Shown piece after piece: positions 7,987-14,178 of a DNA stretch of 14,178 bases; position 1 is the stretch's first letter; the number at the start of each line of letters is the position of its first letter. Source of the stretch: an uncultured Porphyromonadaceae bacterium (lineage in GTDB: Bacteria; Bacteroidota; Bacteroidia; Bacteroidales; Muribaculaceae); the NCBI GenBank assembly GCA_947178565.1, contig CAMWYV010000005.1, positions 1 to 14,178 of the forward strand. The letters run 5' to 3'. The translations under genes and the position numbers were made by a program. The notes under the pieces were generated by a model, which ran no database searches, was not told the origin of the DNA, and was given only the letters and a program-made list of their open reading frames with translations.

Positions 7987-8865
7987 ATGAAGAATAATAA
8001 GAAAAATTCATTACCTGTTCTGGGTTCACAACTTACTGCGACCGTTAGTGTGGCGCTTGTGTTGCTGGTTCTCGGTGTTGTGTCTATGTTGGGCATTGCG
8101 GCAAAGAATGCGGCGACTGATATCAGGTCTCGCATCGGATTTGTTGTGATTCTGAGTGAAAATGCGACCCCGGAGGATATTGCTGCGCTTAATAACAGAT
8201 GGAAGACAGCTCCATACGTTGCGGCTGTGAGCTATGCAAGCGCTGATGACGTGCTTGCACGCTGGAATAAGACTATGGCGGCAGAGGGTGACAGTATCAC
8301 CGCGCTACTCGGAGTCAATCCGTTCTTCCCGGAGTTTGAAGTGGCGGTTAAGAGTCAATATGCAGAAAATGAGAGCCTTGAAAAAATTGTGTCACCTCTT
8401 AGAAAATTGCATGGAGTGAGTGAAATCAATCTTCATGGGGATATGATTCGCTCTATCAATGCCACTGTCAATTCACTCACTGTTATTCTTTCAGCGGTGG
8501 CTCTTGCCCTTCTTCTTATCTCTTTTGTACTGATAAATAACACTGTTCGGCTTACTGTTTATGCACGCCGCTTTTCCATCCATACAATGAAACTGGTGGG
8601 AGCTACTGCAGCTTTTATACGGCGTCCATTTATAGTTGCAAATGTCTTTCAAGGCATTGTTGCGGCTTTTGTCGCTGTCGTTGTGCTTGCAGGAATCCTT
8701 TTCTATGCCGGTTCTGTTGAACCGCAGATCACTGCTGCTGTAAGTTGGCGTGAAGTAGCGTGGGTTTTTGCCGGGCTGTTTGTTGTAGGTGTGCTTATAT
8801 GCACGATCAGTGCTTTCCTTTCTACAAACCGCTACCTGCGGCTTGGTTACGATGATATGTTCTAA
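7987..8865 (+). CDS. ftsX: Cell division protein FtsX
   Basis: Membrane subunit of the FtsEX complex, an ABC-transporter-like assembly that in other bacteria activates peptidoglycan hydrolases at the division site. The 292-residue protein has the FtsX topology: TM1 at about 17-38, a large extracytoplasmic domain at about 40-160 (FVVILSENATPEDIAALN, where family members start with a conserved strand), then TM2 at about 164-186, TM3 at about 218-241 and TM4 at about 257-279. The cytoplasmic loop after TM2 carries RRFSIHTMKLVGAT (194-207), the family signature next to the FtsE contact. ftsE is not adjacent, which is usual outside Proteobacteria and Firmicutes-type ftsEX operons. It is the first gene of the cluster, and the DUF3098 gene follows 22 nt later. 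Confidence 0.93.
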   Translation: MKNNKKNSLPVLGSQLTATVSVALVLLVLGVVSMLGIAAKNAATDIRSRIGFVVILSENATPEDIAALNNRWKTAPYVAAVSYASADDVLARWNKTMAAEGDSITALLGVNPFFPEFEVAVKSQYAENESLEKIVSPLRKLHGVSEINLHGDMIRSINATVNSLTVILSAVALALLLISFVLINNTVRLTVYARRFSIHTMKLVGATAAFIRRPFIVANVFQGIVAAFVAVVVLAGILFYAGSVEPQITAAVSWREVAWVFAGLFVVGVLICTISAFLSTNRYLRLGYDDMF

Positions 8866-8887
8866 TTGATTATTCTCCTTTTTGATT

Positions 8888-9178
8888 ATGGCTATAAATA
8901 AATCTGTCTCATCTCCGGTTGAATCGCGTCTTGATACCGAATCAGAACGTCAGCAGCCATTGCAGCGTATCAATTTTATTCTCATGGCAGTCGCTGCAGT
9001 GATGATTGTTTTAGGTTTTATTCTGATGACAGGTGCTCCGGCAACTGCCGAGGAGTTCAATCCCGATATTTTCAGTACCCGCAGAATTGTGGTGGGGCCT
9101 ACAATCGCTTTCCTTGGATTTGTGTTTATGGGAGTGGCGATCGCATGGAATCCTAAGTCTAAGAAAGATAATAACTGA
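8888..9178 (+). CDS. DUF3098 family two-helix membrane protein
   Basis: A 96-residue protein with two predicted membrane helices: about 31-49 (FILMAVAAVMIVLGFILMT) and about 71-88 (VVGPTIAFLGFVFMGVAI), separated by a short loop containing EEFNPDIFSTRRI. INF at the first helix, the FN-DIFS-RR loop and the short basic tail fit the Bacteroidetes DUF3098 family. The function is unknown. The start is taken at ATG 8888 (MAINKSV) rather than the in-frame TTG two codons earlier. It lies between ftsX and uppP and ends one base before the uppP ATG. The constant position beside ftsX and uppP in this phylum, which I recall but did not check, suggests an envelope role. Confidence 0.87.
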   Translation: MAINKSVSSPVESRLDTESERQQPLQRINFILMAVAAVMIVLGFILMTGAPATAEEFNPDIFSTRRIVVGPTIAFLGFVFMGVAIAWNPKSKKDNN

Positions 9179-9179
9179 T

Positions 9180-10019
9180 ATGAGTTGGCTTGATGCGCTG
9201 ATTATGGGAATTGTGCAGGGGTTGGCGGAATATCTCCCGATAAGCTCCAGCGGACACCTTGAGATTTGTCGTGACATTCTTGGGCTTGAACTCAATGGTG
9301 CCGAAGCGCTTGAATTTGACGTAGTGCTTCATGTAGCAACAGTTCTGAGTACAATTGTTGTGCTTTGGAAAGAATTCATGCCGCTTTGCATTAGTTTCTT
9401 CACTCTGAAATTTGACAGCAGGTTCACCTATGTGTGCAAGATTCTGGTGTCTTGTATCCCGGTGGCAATTGTTGGACTATGTTTCAAGGATGTAGTAGAG
9501 AACTTTTTCGGAAACGGACTTACTGTAGTAGGTGTTTGTCTCATAATTACAGCCGCATTACTCACATTCGCCTACTTTTTCCGTACCCGTGGTGGTGAAA
9601 ATACATCTGTGGTAAAAGTATCGGATGAAAAAGCTGATGAATCAATAACTTGGATTGATGCGATAGCTATGGGTATCGCGCAGGCTATTGCCGTTCTACC
9701 AGGTCTGAGCCGTAGCGGTTCGACCATCGCCACCGGTATTTCCATGGGCGCAAACAGGGCTGCAGTGGCAAGATTCTCTTTCTTCATGGTGATTATCCCG
9801 ATTCTCGGAGAAGCATTGCTCGGACTAAAGGATATTATTTCAGGTGAAAGTGCTACTGCCGGTACCGTGGGTGCTGTTCCTCTCACTATCGGCTTCATCG
9901 CGTCTTTTATTGTTGGCTGCGCTGCATGCAAATGGATGATAGAGATTGTAAAGAAAGGTAAGCTGGTGTGGTTTGCCATATATTGTCTTGCTGCGGGATT
10001 GCTTTGCATCCTTTGGTAG
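9180..10019 (+). CDS. uppP: Undecaprenyl-diphosphate phosphatase (UppP/BacA)
   Basis: Integral membrane enzyme that dephosphorylates undecaprenyl pyrophosphate to the monophosphate lipid carrier used for peptidoglycan and surface polysaccharides; overproduction gives bacitracin resistance in other bacteria. The 279-residue protein shows both family motifs: the (E/Q)xxxE element Gln13-x3-Glu17 running into EYLPISSSGHL with Ser22-24 and His26, and PGLSRSG at 174-180 with the essential-type Arg178. Eight or so hydrophobic segments are visible, with a hydrophilic loop at about 135-157. The start is ATG 9180 (MSWLDALIMG), one base after the DUF3098 stop. A longer open frame from 9033 overlaps DUF3098 coding sequence and is not used. 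This is the only gene here ending in TAG, which shows TAG is a working stop codon in this genome. Confidence 0.96.
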   Translation: MSWLDALIMGIVQGLAEYLPISSSGHLEICRDILGLELNGAEALEFDVVLHVATVLSTIVVLWKEFMPLCISFFTLKFDSRFTYVCKILVSCIPVAIVGLCFKDVVENFFGNGLTVVGVCLIITAALLTFAYFFRTRGGENTSVVKVSDEKADESITWIDAIAMGIAQAIAVLPGLSRSGSTIATGISMGANRAAVARFSFFMVIIPILGEALLGLKDIISGESATAGTVGAVPLTIGFIASFIVGCAACKWMIEIVKKGKLVWFAIYCLAAGLLCILW

Positions 10020-10026
10020 TTTTACT

Positions 10027-10779
10027 ATGGATTTTATCTCCGGAGAGAAAATATATATTGACAAACCGCTTGGCTGGACATCTTTTGATGTTGTCAAGAG
10101 AATCAGGGGTGCAATACTTCGACGGTTGAAGATAAAAAAGATCAAGGTAGGGCATGCCGGTACTCTAGATCCACTTGCTACCGGAGTGATGGTGCTTGTA
10201 ACTGGTAGATCCACATCGCTCATTGATTCGCTTCAGGCATCGGTGAAAGAATATGTCGCTACTATTGCACTTGGAGCCACAACCCCATCATTTGACCTTG
10301 AAACCGAGATAGATGCCACTTACCCCACAGATCATATCACCCGGACGGCTGTGGAGACGGTGCTACCCCGCTTTATCGGACATATTGAGCAGATACCTCC
10401 GGCGTTTTCCGCTTGCAAGGTGAACGGCAAAAGAGCATACCTTATGGCGCGCAAAGGCAAAGAAGTGGACCTGAAACCCAAAATTCTGGTGATAGATGAG
10501 ATTGAGCTCCTTGACTTTTCGCCTACATCCATCACTCTGAGAATTGTGTGCAGTAAAGGCACATATATCCGGGCATTGGCGAGAGATATAGGGGAGGCAC
10601 TCGGCTCAGGTGCTCACCTCACGGCTCTCAGGCGCACTCGCGCGGGAGAAATCTCTGTAGAGGAATGCCTGTCTGTTGAAAAGGCTATTGAACTCATCAG
10701 TATCACAGATATTACTTTTCCCGATGGTTATCCCATACCGACCGCATTCAGTTTGACTAAAGAAACAACTACCATATAA
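10027..10779 (+). CDS. truB: tRNA pseudouridine(55) synthase TruB
   Basis: Converts uridine 55 in the T-loop of most tRNAs to pseudouridine and also acts as a tRNA folding chaperone. The 250-residue protein has the expected N-terminal DKPLGWTSFDVVKRIR (12-27), then GHAGTLDPLATGVM with catalytic Asp48 (the same number as in E. coli TruB), then the stretch PAFSACKVNGKRAY and CSKGTYIRALARDIG, both typical of the family. The protein ends soon after the core, so the extra C-terminal PUA domain of E. coli TruB is absent or reduced, as in other short TruB types. The start is ATG 10027 (MDFISGEKIY), 7 nt after the uppP stop. queA starts 3 nt after its stop. Confidence 0.96.
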   Translation: MDFISGEKIYIDKPLGWTSFDVVKRIRGAILRRLKIKKIKVGHAGTLDPLATGVMVLVTGRSTSLIDSLQASVKEYVATIALGATTPSFDLETEIDATYPTDHITRTAVETVLPRFIGHIEQIPPAFSACKVNGKRAYLMARKGKEVDLKPKILVIDEIELLDFSPTSITLRIVCSKGTYIRALARDIGEALGSGAHLTALRRTRAGEISVEECLSVEKAIELISITDITFPDGYPIPTAFSLTKETTTI

Positions 10780-10782
10780 CCA

Positions 10783-11832
10783 ATGAAACTTTCACAGTTT
10801 AAATTCAAGCTCCCTGAAGAGTTGATCGCTCTTCACCCGTCGGAGCAGCGCGATGAGTGTCGCATGATGGTGCTACACCGTGCATCAGGTGAAATTGAAC
10901 ACCGTATTTTCAAAGATATTATCAACTATTTTGTTGACGGCGATATTTTTGTGTTCAACGATACAAAGGTTTTCCCCGCGCGTCTTTTCGGTAATAAGGA
11001 AAAGACAGGTGCGCGTATTGAGGTGTTCCTGTTGCGGGAGCTTAATGCAGAGAGCAAGCTTTGGGATGTGCTTGTTGAGCCAGCAAGGAAAATCAGAATA
11101 GGCAATAAACTATATTTCGGAGAAGACGAAAGTATGGTTGCAGAGGTGATTGACAATACAACCTCGCGCGGACGCACATTGCGCTTTCTCTATGATGGCG
11201 ACCATGATGAGTTCAAGAAAGCCTTGTTCAGTCTAGGTCAGACTCCGCTGCCTGCATACATAAAGCGTGATCCGATTCCTGAGGATGAAGAGCGATACCA
11301 GACTATATATGCGGAGCGCGAAGGTGCTGTGGTTGCCCCGGCTGCCGGTATGCACTTCAGTCGTGAGCTTCTCAAACGCATGGAAATAAAGGGAATACAT
11401 CAGGCATTCCTCACAGTTCACAGCGGTCTCGGCAACTTCCGTGAAATTGATGTGGAAGATCTCACCAAGCACCGTATGGACTCTGAGCAGATGGAGGTTA
11501 CTCAGGCACTCGTCGATATGGTCAATGGAGTCAAAGATGAGAACCACAGAGTATGTGCTGTAGGCACCTCTGTGCTACGTGGTATCGCAAGTGCCGTGAG
11601 CATGGGCGGTCACATGAAAACATATGCCGGTTGGACAAATAAATTCATTTTCCCGCCATATGATTTCACGGTTACCGATGCACTCGTCACTAATTTCCAC
11701 CTCCCTTATTCGGTTATGCTCATGATGACCACTGCTTTCGGAGGATATGACCTTGTGATGAAAGCATATGAAGAGGCAATCAAGGAAAAATACAATTTCG
11801 GTGCCTACGGCGATGCAATGCTCATTCTCTGA
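10783..11832 (+). CDS. queA: S-adenosylmethionine:tRNA ribosyltransferase-isomerase QueA
   Basis: Transfers and isomerises the ribosyl group of S-adenosylmethionine onto 7-aminomethyl-7-deazaguanine in tRNA, forming epoxyqueuosine, the penultimate step of queuosine synthesis. The 349-residue protein shows [19 protein letters not shown] (about 54-72), [11 protein letters not shown] (77-87), PLPAYIKR (155-162), [17 protein letters not shown] (about 180-196), [30 protein letters not shown] core (read from 211), TNFHLPYS (303-310) and the C-terminal [13 protein letters not shown]. It follows the Bacteroides type closely, including HxGLGNFR where Proteobacteria have HVGAGTF. No other queuosine gene is in view. 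It starts 3 nt after truB and ends 2 nt before the GTG start of the next gene. Confidence 0.96.
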   Translation: MKLSQFKFKLPEELIALHPSEQRDECRMMVLHRASGEIEHRIFKDIINYFVDGDIFVFNDTKVFPARLFGNKEKTGARIEVFLLRELNAESKLWDVLVEPARKIRIGNKLYFGEDESMVAEVIDNTTSRGRTLRFLYDGDHDEFKKALFSLGQTPLPAYIKRDPIPEDEERYQTIYAEREGAVVAPAAGMHFSRELLKRMEIKGIHQAFLTVHSGLGNFREIDVEDLTKHRMDSEQMEVTQALVDMVNGVKDENHRVCAVGTSVLRGIASAVSMGGHMKTYAGWTNKFIFPPYDFTVTDALVTNFHLPYSVMLMMTTAFGGYDLVMKAYEEAIKEKYNFGAYGDAMLIL

Positions 11833-11834
11833 TT

Positions 11835-12443
11835 GTGGGCACTGTTAGTGAATACCGTACTCTCGCGGCTCCTTCCGAGGCAGTGTTTCGCGAGAAAATG
11901 AGTAAATTTATTGCTTTTGCCTCACCGGTGCAGAGTGCCGATGAGGCAAAAGCATTTGTTTCCCGAATTGCAAACGAATATCACGATGCCCGTCATGTGT
12001 GTTGGGCTTATCAGCTTGGAGCGGACGGCAAAGAATACCAGAGCAATGACAATGGAGAGCCGAGTGGCACCGCAGGCAAACCGATACTCGGGCAGATACG
12101 ATCGGCTGAAATTACCAATACCGTCATTGCCGTCGTAAGATACTTCGGTGGAATCAAATTAGGCACATCCGGACTTATTGCCGCCTATCGTGAAGCCGCG
12201 CGTCTCGCAATAGAAGCAGGGGAAATAATTACAATGTATGAGCAGCGGCAAATAGAGATAACGTTTGCATATCAGGCTATGAACGATGTGATGCGTATAG
12301 TCAAGGCATCAGAGGCAAAAGTTCTCAGTCAGGAGTTTGACAATACTTGCTGTATGTTATTCAGCATCCGCACCGATCACGCGGACACCCTCTCCGCCAG
12401 ACTCACCGCTATTGACTCCGTCTCACTCCACTCCCACGGATGA
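11835..12443 (+). CDS. yigZ: YigZ/IMPACT family protein (UPF0029)
   Basis: A 202-residue protein of the conserved YigZ/IMPACT family; the biochemical role in bacteria is not settled, although the eukaryotic IMPACT homologues act in translational control. The N-terminal UPF0029 domain (about 8-125) shows SKFIAFASPV, HDARHVCWAYQLG, the hallmark DNGEPSGTAGKPIL (about 71-84) and VIAVVRYFGGIKLGTSGL. The C-terminal ferredoxin-like DUF1949 domain spans about 137-195. The start is GTG 11835, giving MGTVSEYRTLAAPSEAVF; no ATG lies in frame before the conserved region, apart from one internal at the SKF motif. It is the last gene of the ftsX cluster, 2 nt after queA. No terminator follows, so some transcripts may run into the OmpA-like gene. 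Confidence 0.93.
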   Translation: MGTVSEYRTLAAPSEAVFREKMSKFIAFASPVQSADEAKAFVSRIANEYHDARHVCWAYQLGADGKEYQSNDNGEPSGTAGKPILGQIRSAEITNTVIAVVRYFGGIKLGTSGLIAAYREAARLAIEAGEIITMYEQRQIEITFAYQAMNDVMRIVKASEAKVLSQEFDNTCCMLFSIRTDHADTLSARLTAIDSVSLHSHG

Positions 12444-12454
12444 TAAAAAAAAAT

Positions 12455-12466
12455 ACTTGCGCAAGT
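12455..12466. repeat. Perfect 12-bp palindrome upstream of the OmpA-like gene
   Basis: ACTTGCGCAAGT is a perfect inverted repeat with no spacer. The left arm extended (AAATACTTG, 12451-12459) recurs as a direct repeat at 12478-12486. Shortly after it TGTGGGA occurs twice, at 12485-12491 and 12496-12502, one helical turn (11 bp) apart. The arrangement could be an operator for a dimeric regulator, but that is inference. The spacer 12444-12594 holds no other recognisable gene. Confidence 0.5.
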
Positions 12467-12488
12467 GGTTGTTATATAAATACTTGTG
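12457..12488 (+). promoter_or_regulatory. Weak candidate promoter for the OmpA-like gene
   Basis: TTG at 12457-12459 and TACTTGTG at 12481-12488 (one mismatch to TAnnTTTG) are 21 nt apart. This is the best Bacteroidetes-type match I could find in the 151-nt spacer, and it overlaps the palindrome. It would leave a leader of about 100 nt before ATG 12595. Confidence 0.3.
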
Positions 12489-12594
12489 GGATTTATGTGG
12501 GAGATTGCTGAACCAAAATATATATGAATCGTTTAGGAATATAGATTGTTTCTTAACTACAAAAATAGAACTACAACTAAAACTTTACATTGAT

Positions 12595-13731
12595 ATGAAA
12601 AAATTTCTTTAGATTGCAGCCTTAGCCGCAGGAGTGGCAACTGCTTCAGCACAGGATGCTCTCCGTGCTACCGGAATCGGTTCTAATTGGTCTATCGGTC
12701 TTGACGGAGGTGTTACAACCCCTCTCAAAAAGCATCCGTTCTTTGGTGATATGCGCGGAACAGTTGGAGCACACATCGCAAAACAGCTCACTCCGACTTT
12801 TGGTCTCGGCGTTGAGGGTCAGTTTGGAGTAAACACTTCGTCATGGAGCGGACATAAGAGCGCTACAGCGTTTGATAATCTATATTTAGGCGCATACGGC
12901 ACGGTTAATCTCTTTAACCTTTTCTCAGGCTATGTACCTGCTCAGAGAGTATTTGACATTGATGCTGTTGCCGGTGCCGGTTGGGGCCGTGACATCTATA
13001 ATCTCGGCAACGGTCAGTATCATAACTATTTCGCAACCAAAGCCGGATTGAATTTCAACTTCCATCCCAGCGAAAAGGTGACTATCTCACTGAAACCTTA
13101 TGTAGCATGGGATATGAGTGATGCAGGTGTCCGCTTCACTTCTGCTGCTTACAATGCAAACAAGGCAACCTTTAACTTTCTTGCAGGTGTGACCTATAAT
13201 TTCGGTCCAGGCTTTGAAGCAGTGCGCGAATACAATCAGGCGGAGGTTGATGCGCTGAATGCCCAGGTTAATGCTCTCCGCGCCGATGTTGCCGCAGCAA
13301 CTCTCGCAGCAGAAGCATCTCAGGCAGCGGCAGCCACTCTTGCAATACAGCTCGATTCCTGCATGAATCAGGCACCTAAGGTTAAGGTGGTTAAGGAAGA
13401 GACCAACACTCTGTCAAGCGTACGCTACGTATTCTTCAAGATCGGCTCTTCTACTATTACTCCCGACCAGCAGCCTAATGTTGAAATGATTGCGGCATAC
13501 CTCAAGAATCATCCCGGATCTAAGGTGGTTATCAAAGGTTATGCATCAAAAGACGGTAACGAAGAACTCAATATCAAACTTGCTGCAGCCCGTGCGGAAA
13601 GTGTACGCCATTCGCTTGTTACGAAATACGGTATCAAATCCTCACGCATTCAGGCAGAGGGCGAAGGAATCGGTAATATGTTTACCGAAGAGTCTTGGAA
13701 CCGAGTTTCAATCTGCACAATTGAAGATTAA
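12595..13731 (+). CDS. OmpA-family outer-membrane protein with an in-frame TAG in its signal peptide
   Basis: Predicted outer-membrane protein anchoring the envelope to peptidoglycan. From ATG 12595 the frame reads MKKFL, then TAG (12610-12612), then IAALAAGVATASA and Gln20 onward without further stops to 13731 (378 positions counting the TAG as one). Without the TAG this is an ideal signal peptide with an ASA cleavage site. The mature part has a barrel-like N-terminal domain (about 20-205; SNWSIGLDGGVTTPL, FATKAGLNFNFHP, FLAGVTYNFGPGF), an alanine-rich coiled coil (about 212-250; EVDALNAQVNALRADVAAAT) and a C-terminal OmpA-like peptidoglycan-binding domain (about 268-378; VRYVFFKIGSSTITP, IKGYASKDGNEELNIKLAAA). 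The next possible start, GTG 12634, gives 365 residues but removes the signal peptide, so the encoded protein would not be exported. I treat it as an intact or very recently broken gene. A terminator follows. Confidence 0.85.
12610..12612 (+). other. Premature in-frame stop codon TAG at codon 6 of the OmpA-like gene
   Basis: The codons around it are CTT TAG ATT. The reading frame before and after the TAG is the same, so the defect is a substitution, not an indel. A single T to A change from TTG (Leu) would explain it and would restore MKKFLLIAALAAGVATASA, a standard signal peptide. Confidence 0.9.
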
Positions 13732-13764
13732 GAAATAACAACCAATTCAAAACAGATAAATTAT

Positions 13765-13799
13765 AGCCGGGACGGATATTTCGTCCCGGCTGATTTTTT
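13765..13799 (+). terminator. Intrinsic terminator after the OmpA-like gene
   Basis: A perfect 10-bp GC-rich stem (AGCCGGGACG at 13765-13774 with its complement at 13782-13791) with a 7-nt loop, then GA and six T residues (13794-13799). It begins 34 nt after the OmpA-like stop codon and separates that gene from the next promoter. Confidence 0.9.
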
Positions 13800-13839
13800 G
13801 TACTATCTTACGTCGCGGTTTGGTTAAAATCTTCTCAAA

Positions 13840-13872
13840 TTGTGTGTCATTTTCAATTATTTGATAATTTTG
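13840..13872 (+). promoter_or_regulatory. Candidate promoter for the leucine-rich-repeat protein gene
   Basis: TAATTTTG at 13865-13872 matches the -7 consensus TAnnTTTG in full. The nearest -33-like TTG is at 13840-13842, with a gap of 22 nt that is slightly long. The -7 box lies 23 nt before the ATG at 13896, giving a leader of about 17 nt, similar to the parC promoter. Confidence 0.55.
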
Positions 13873-13895
13873 GGGAATAATTTAAATATTCGACA

Positions 13896-14178
13896 ATGAA
13901 GAAACTATTGCTTCTCTTGACTATATTTGTGACCTTTCCGGCTGCCGCTCAATATTTCACTTATGAATATGATGGTCAGACTCTGGAGTATCAGATAATT
14001 AGCTTCAGCGCAAAGACTTGCCGGACCAAGCCCGGAGAAGCTCTTGCCGATGGGGGATTCAAAGCGGGCAATAAAGTTTCGGGCAATCTTATAATTCCTG
14101 ATTATGCTGTTGATTCTGCCGGGGTGAGCTATAAGGTTACTCAGATAGGAAACGGCGGTTTTACTGAGTGTGATGAAC
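13896..14178 (+). CDS. Secreted BspA-like leucine-rich-repeat protein, 3' end cut by window edge
   Basis: The first 94 residues of a longer protein, open to the edge of the window. It starts with a clear signal peptide (MKKLLLLLTIFVTFPAAA, cleavage probably before Gln19). The mature start, YFTYEYDGQTLEYQIIS, is followed at about 65-94 by GNLIIPDYAVDSAGVSYKVT and then QIGNGGFTECDE. This I/V-I-G-x-x-A/G-F pattern is the opening unit of BspA-type (LRR_5) leucine-rich repeats, common in large surface or secreted proteins of Bacteroidales, Treponema and Trichomonas. Function is not known; family members elsewhere bind host proteins or polymers. It is transcribed from its own promoter after a terminator, separate from the OmpA-like gene. 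Family assignment rests on one partial repeat, so it is moderately sure. Confidence 0.72.
   Translation, partial: MKKLLLLLTIFVTFPAAAQYFTYEYDGQTLEYQIISFSAKTCRTKPGEALADGGFKAGNKVSGNLIIPDYAVDSAGVSYKVTQIGNGGFTECDE

Noticed and set aside
8882..8887. TTG 8882 as start of the DUF3098 gene
   Set aside because: An ATG lies two codons later in the same frame and gives an ordinary N-terminus.
9033..9179. Longer N-terminus for UppP starting at 9033
   Set aside because: The extension overlaps the DUF3098 gene in another frame, and UppP proteins begin directly with the helix that starts at ATG 9180.
9973..10026. Longer N-terminus for TruB starting at 9973
   Set aside because: It overlaps the end of uppP and adds residues not found in the family; ATG 10027 gives the catalytic Asp its usual number 48.
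12444..12466. Minus-strand terminator formed by the palindrome and the adjacent A-tract
   Set aside because: The 12-bp palindrome has no loop, so as a hairpin only about four base pairs could form, and no minus-strand gene lies upstream to need it.
12610..12612. Genome-wide recoding of TAG to an amino acid
   Set aside because: uppP ends at a TAG in the expected place for its family, and no other gene here has an internal TAG, so TAG works as stop.
12634..13731. GTG 12634 as the true start of the OmpA-like gene
   Set aside because: It begins inside the hydrophobic core of a signal peptide and would leave an outer-membrane protein without export signal; the ATG at 12595 restores a perfect signal peptide apart from one stop codon.
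1..14178. Mobile element, CRISPR, tRNA or phage system
   Set aside because: No transposase, integrase, terminal repeats, regular spacer arrays or cloverleaf-like gene were seen; gene content is core and all on one strand.

Overview
The window reads as a stretch of core chromosome from a Bacteroidota bacterium, order Bacteroidales; a gut Muribaculaceae-like organism is my guess, from protein style only. The supports are: genes lacking Shine-Dalgarno sequences, promoters of the Bacteroides TTG...TAnnTTTG type, a QueA and a ParC of the Bacteroides type, the families DUF3098 and DUF3316, an OmpA-family protein with an alanine-rich coiled-coil linker, and a BspA-like leucine-rich-repeat protein. 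All thirteen genes are on the + strand. I found no mobile element, tRNA, rRNA or CRISPR array, and no gene-free stretch longer than about 165 bases.

Layout. Bases 1-3210 hold the 3' nearly complete pheT (phenylalanyl-tRNA synthetase beta chain) and a yebC-family gene, closed by a strong intrinsic terminator (3232-3269). A promoter directly behind it starts a second unit (3321-7908): the topoisomerase IV A subunit, then a secreted DUF3316 protein and an S41-family lipoprotein protease, joined by 1-nt and 4-nt overlaps. A third promoter (7948-7978) starts ftsX - DUF3098 - uppP - truB - queA - yigZ (7987-12443). This tight cluster mixes cell-envelope functions (division/peptidoglycan, undecaprenyl phosphate recycling) with tRNA modification (pseudouridine 55, queuosine). 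From memory, an ftsX-DUF3098-uppP-truB-queA order is common in Bacteroidetes. A 151-nt spacer with small repeats precedes an OmpA-like outer-membrane protein gene, which ends at a clear terminator (13765-13799). A last promoter leads into the 5' end of a secreted leucine-rich-repeat protein cut by the window edge.

The most notable observation is in the OmpA-like gene: its natural start (ATG 12595) is followed five codons later by an in-frame TAG inside an otherwise perfect signal peptide. The rest of the gene is intact, so this is a very recent nonsense mutation, a sequence error, or an unusual expression arrangement. Other points worth a look are the near-leaderless geometry of the ftsX promoter, non-canonical residues in the quinolone-determining region of ParC, and the coupling of two uncharacterised envelope genes to parC. 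Nothing here looks like a wholly new system; it is mostly a conserved housekeeping region.
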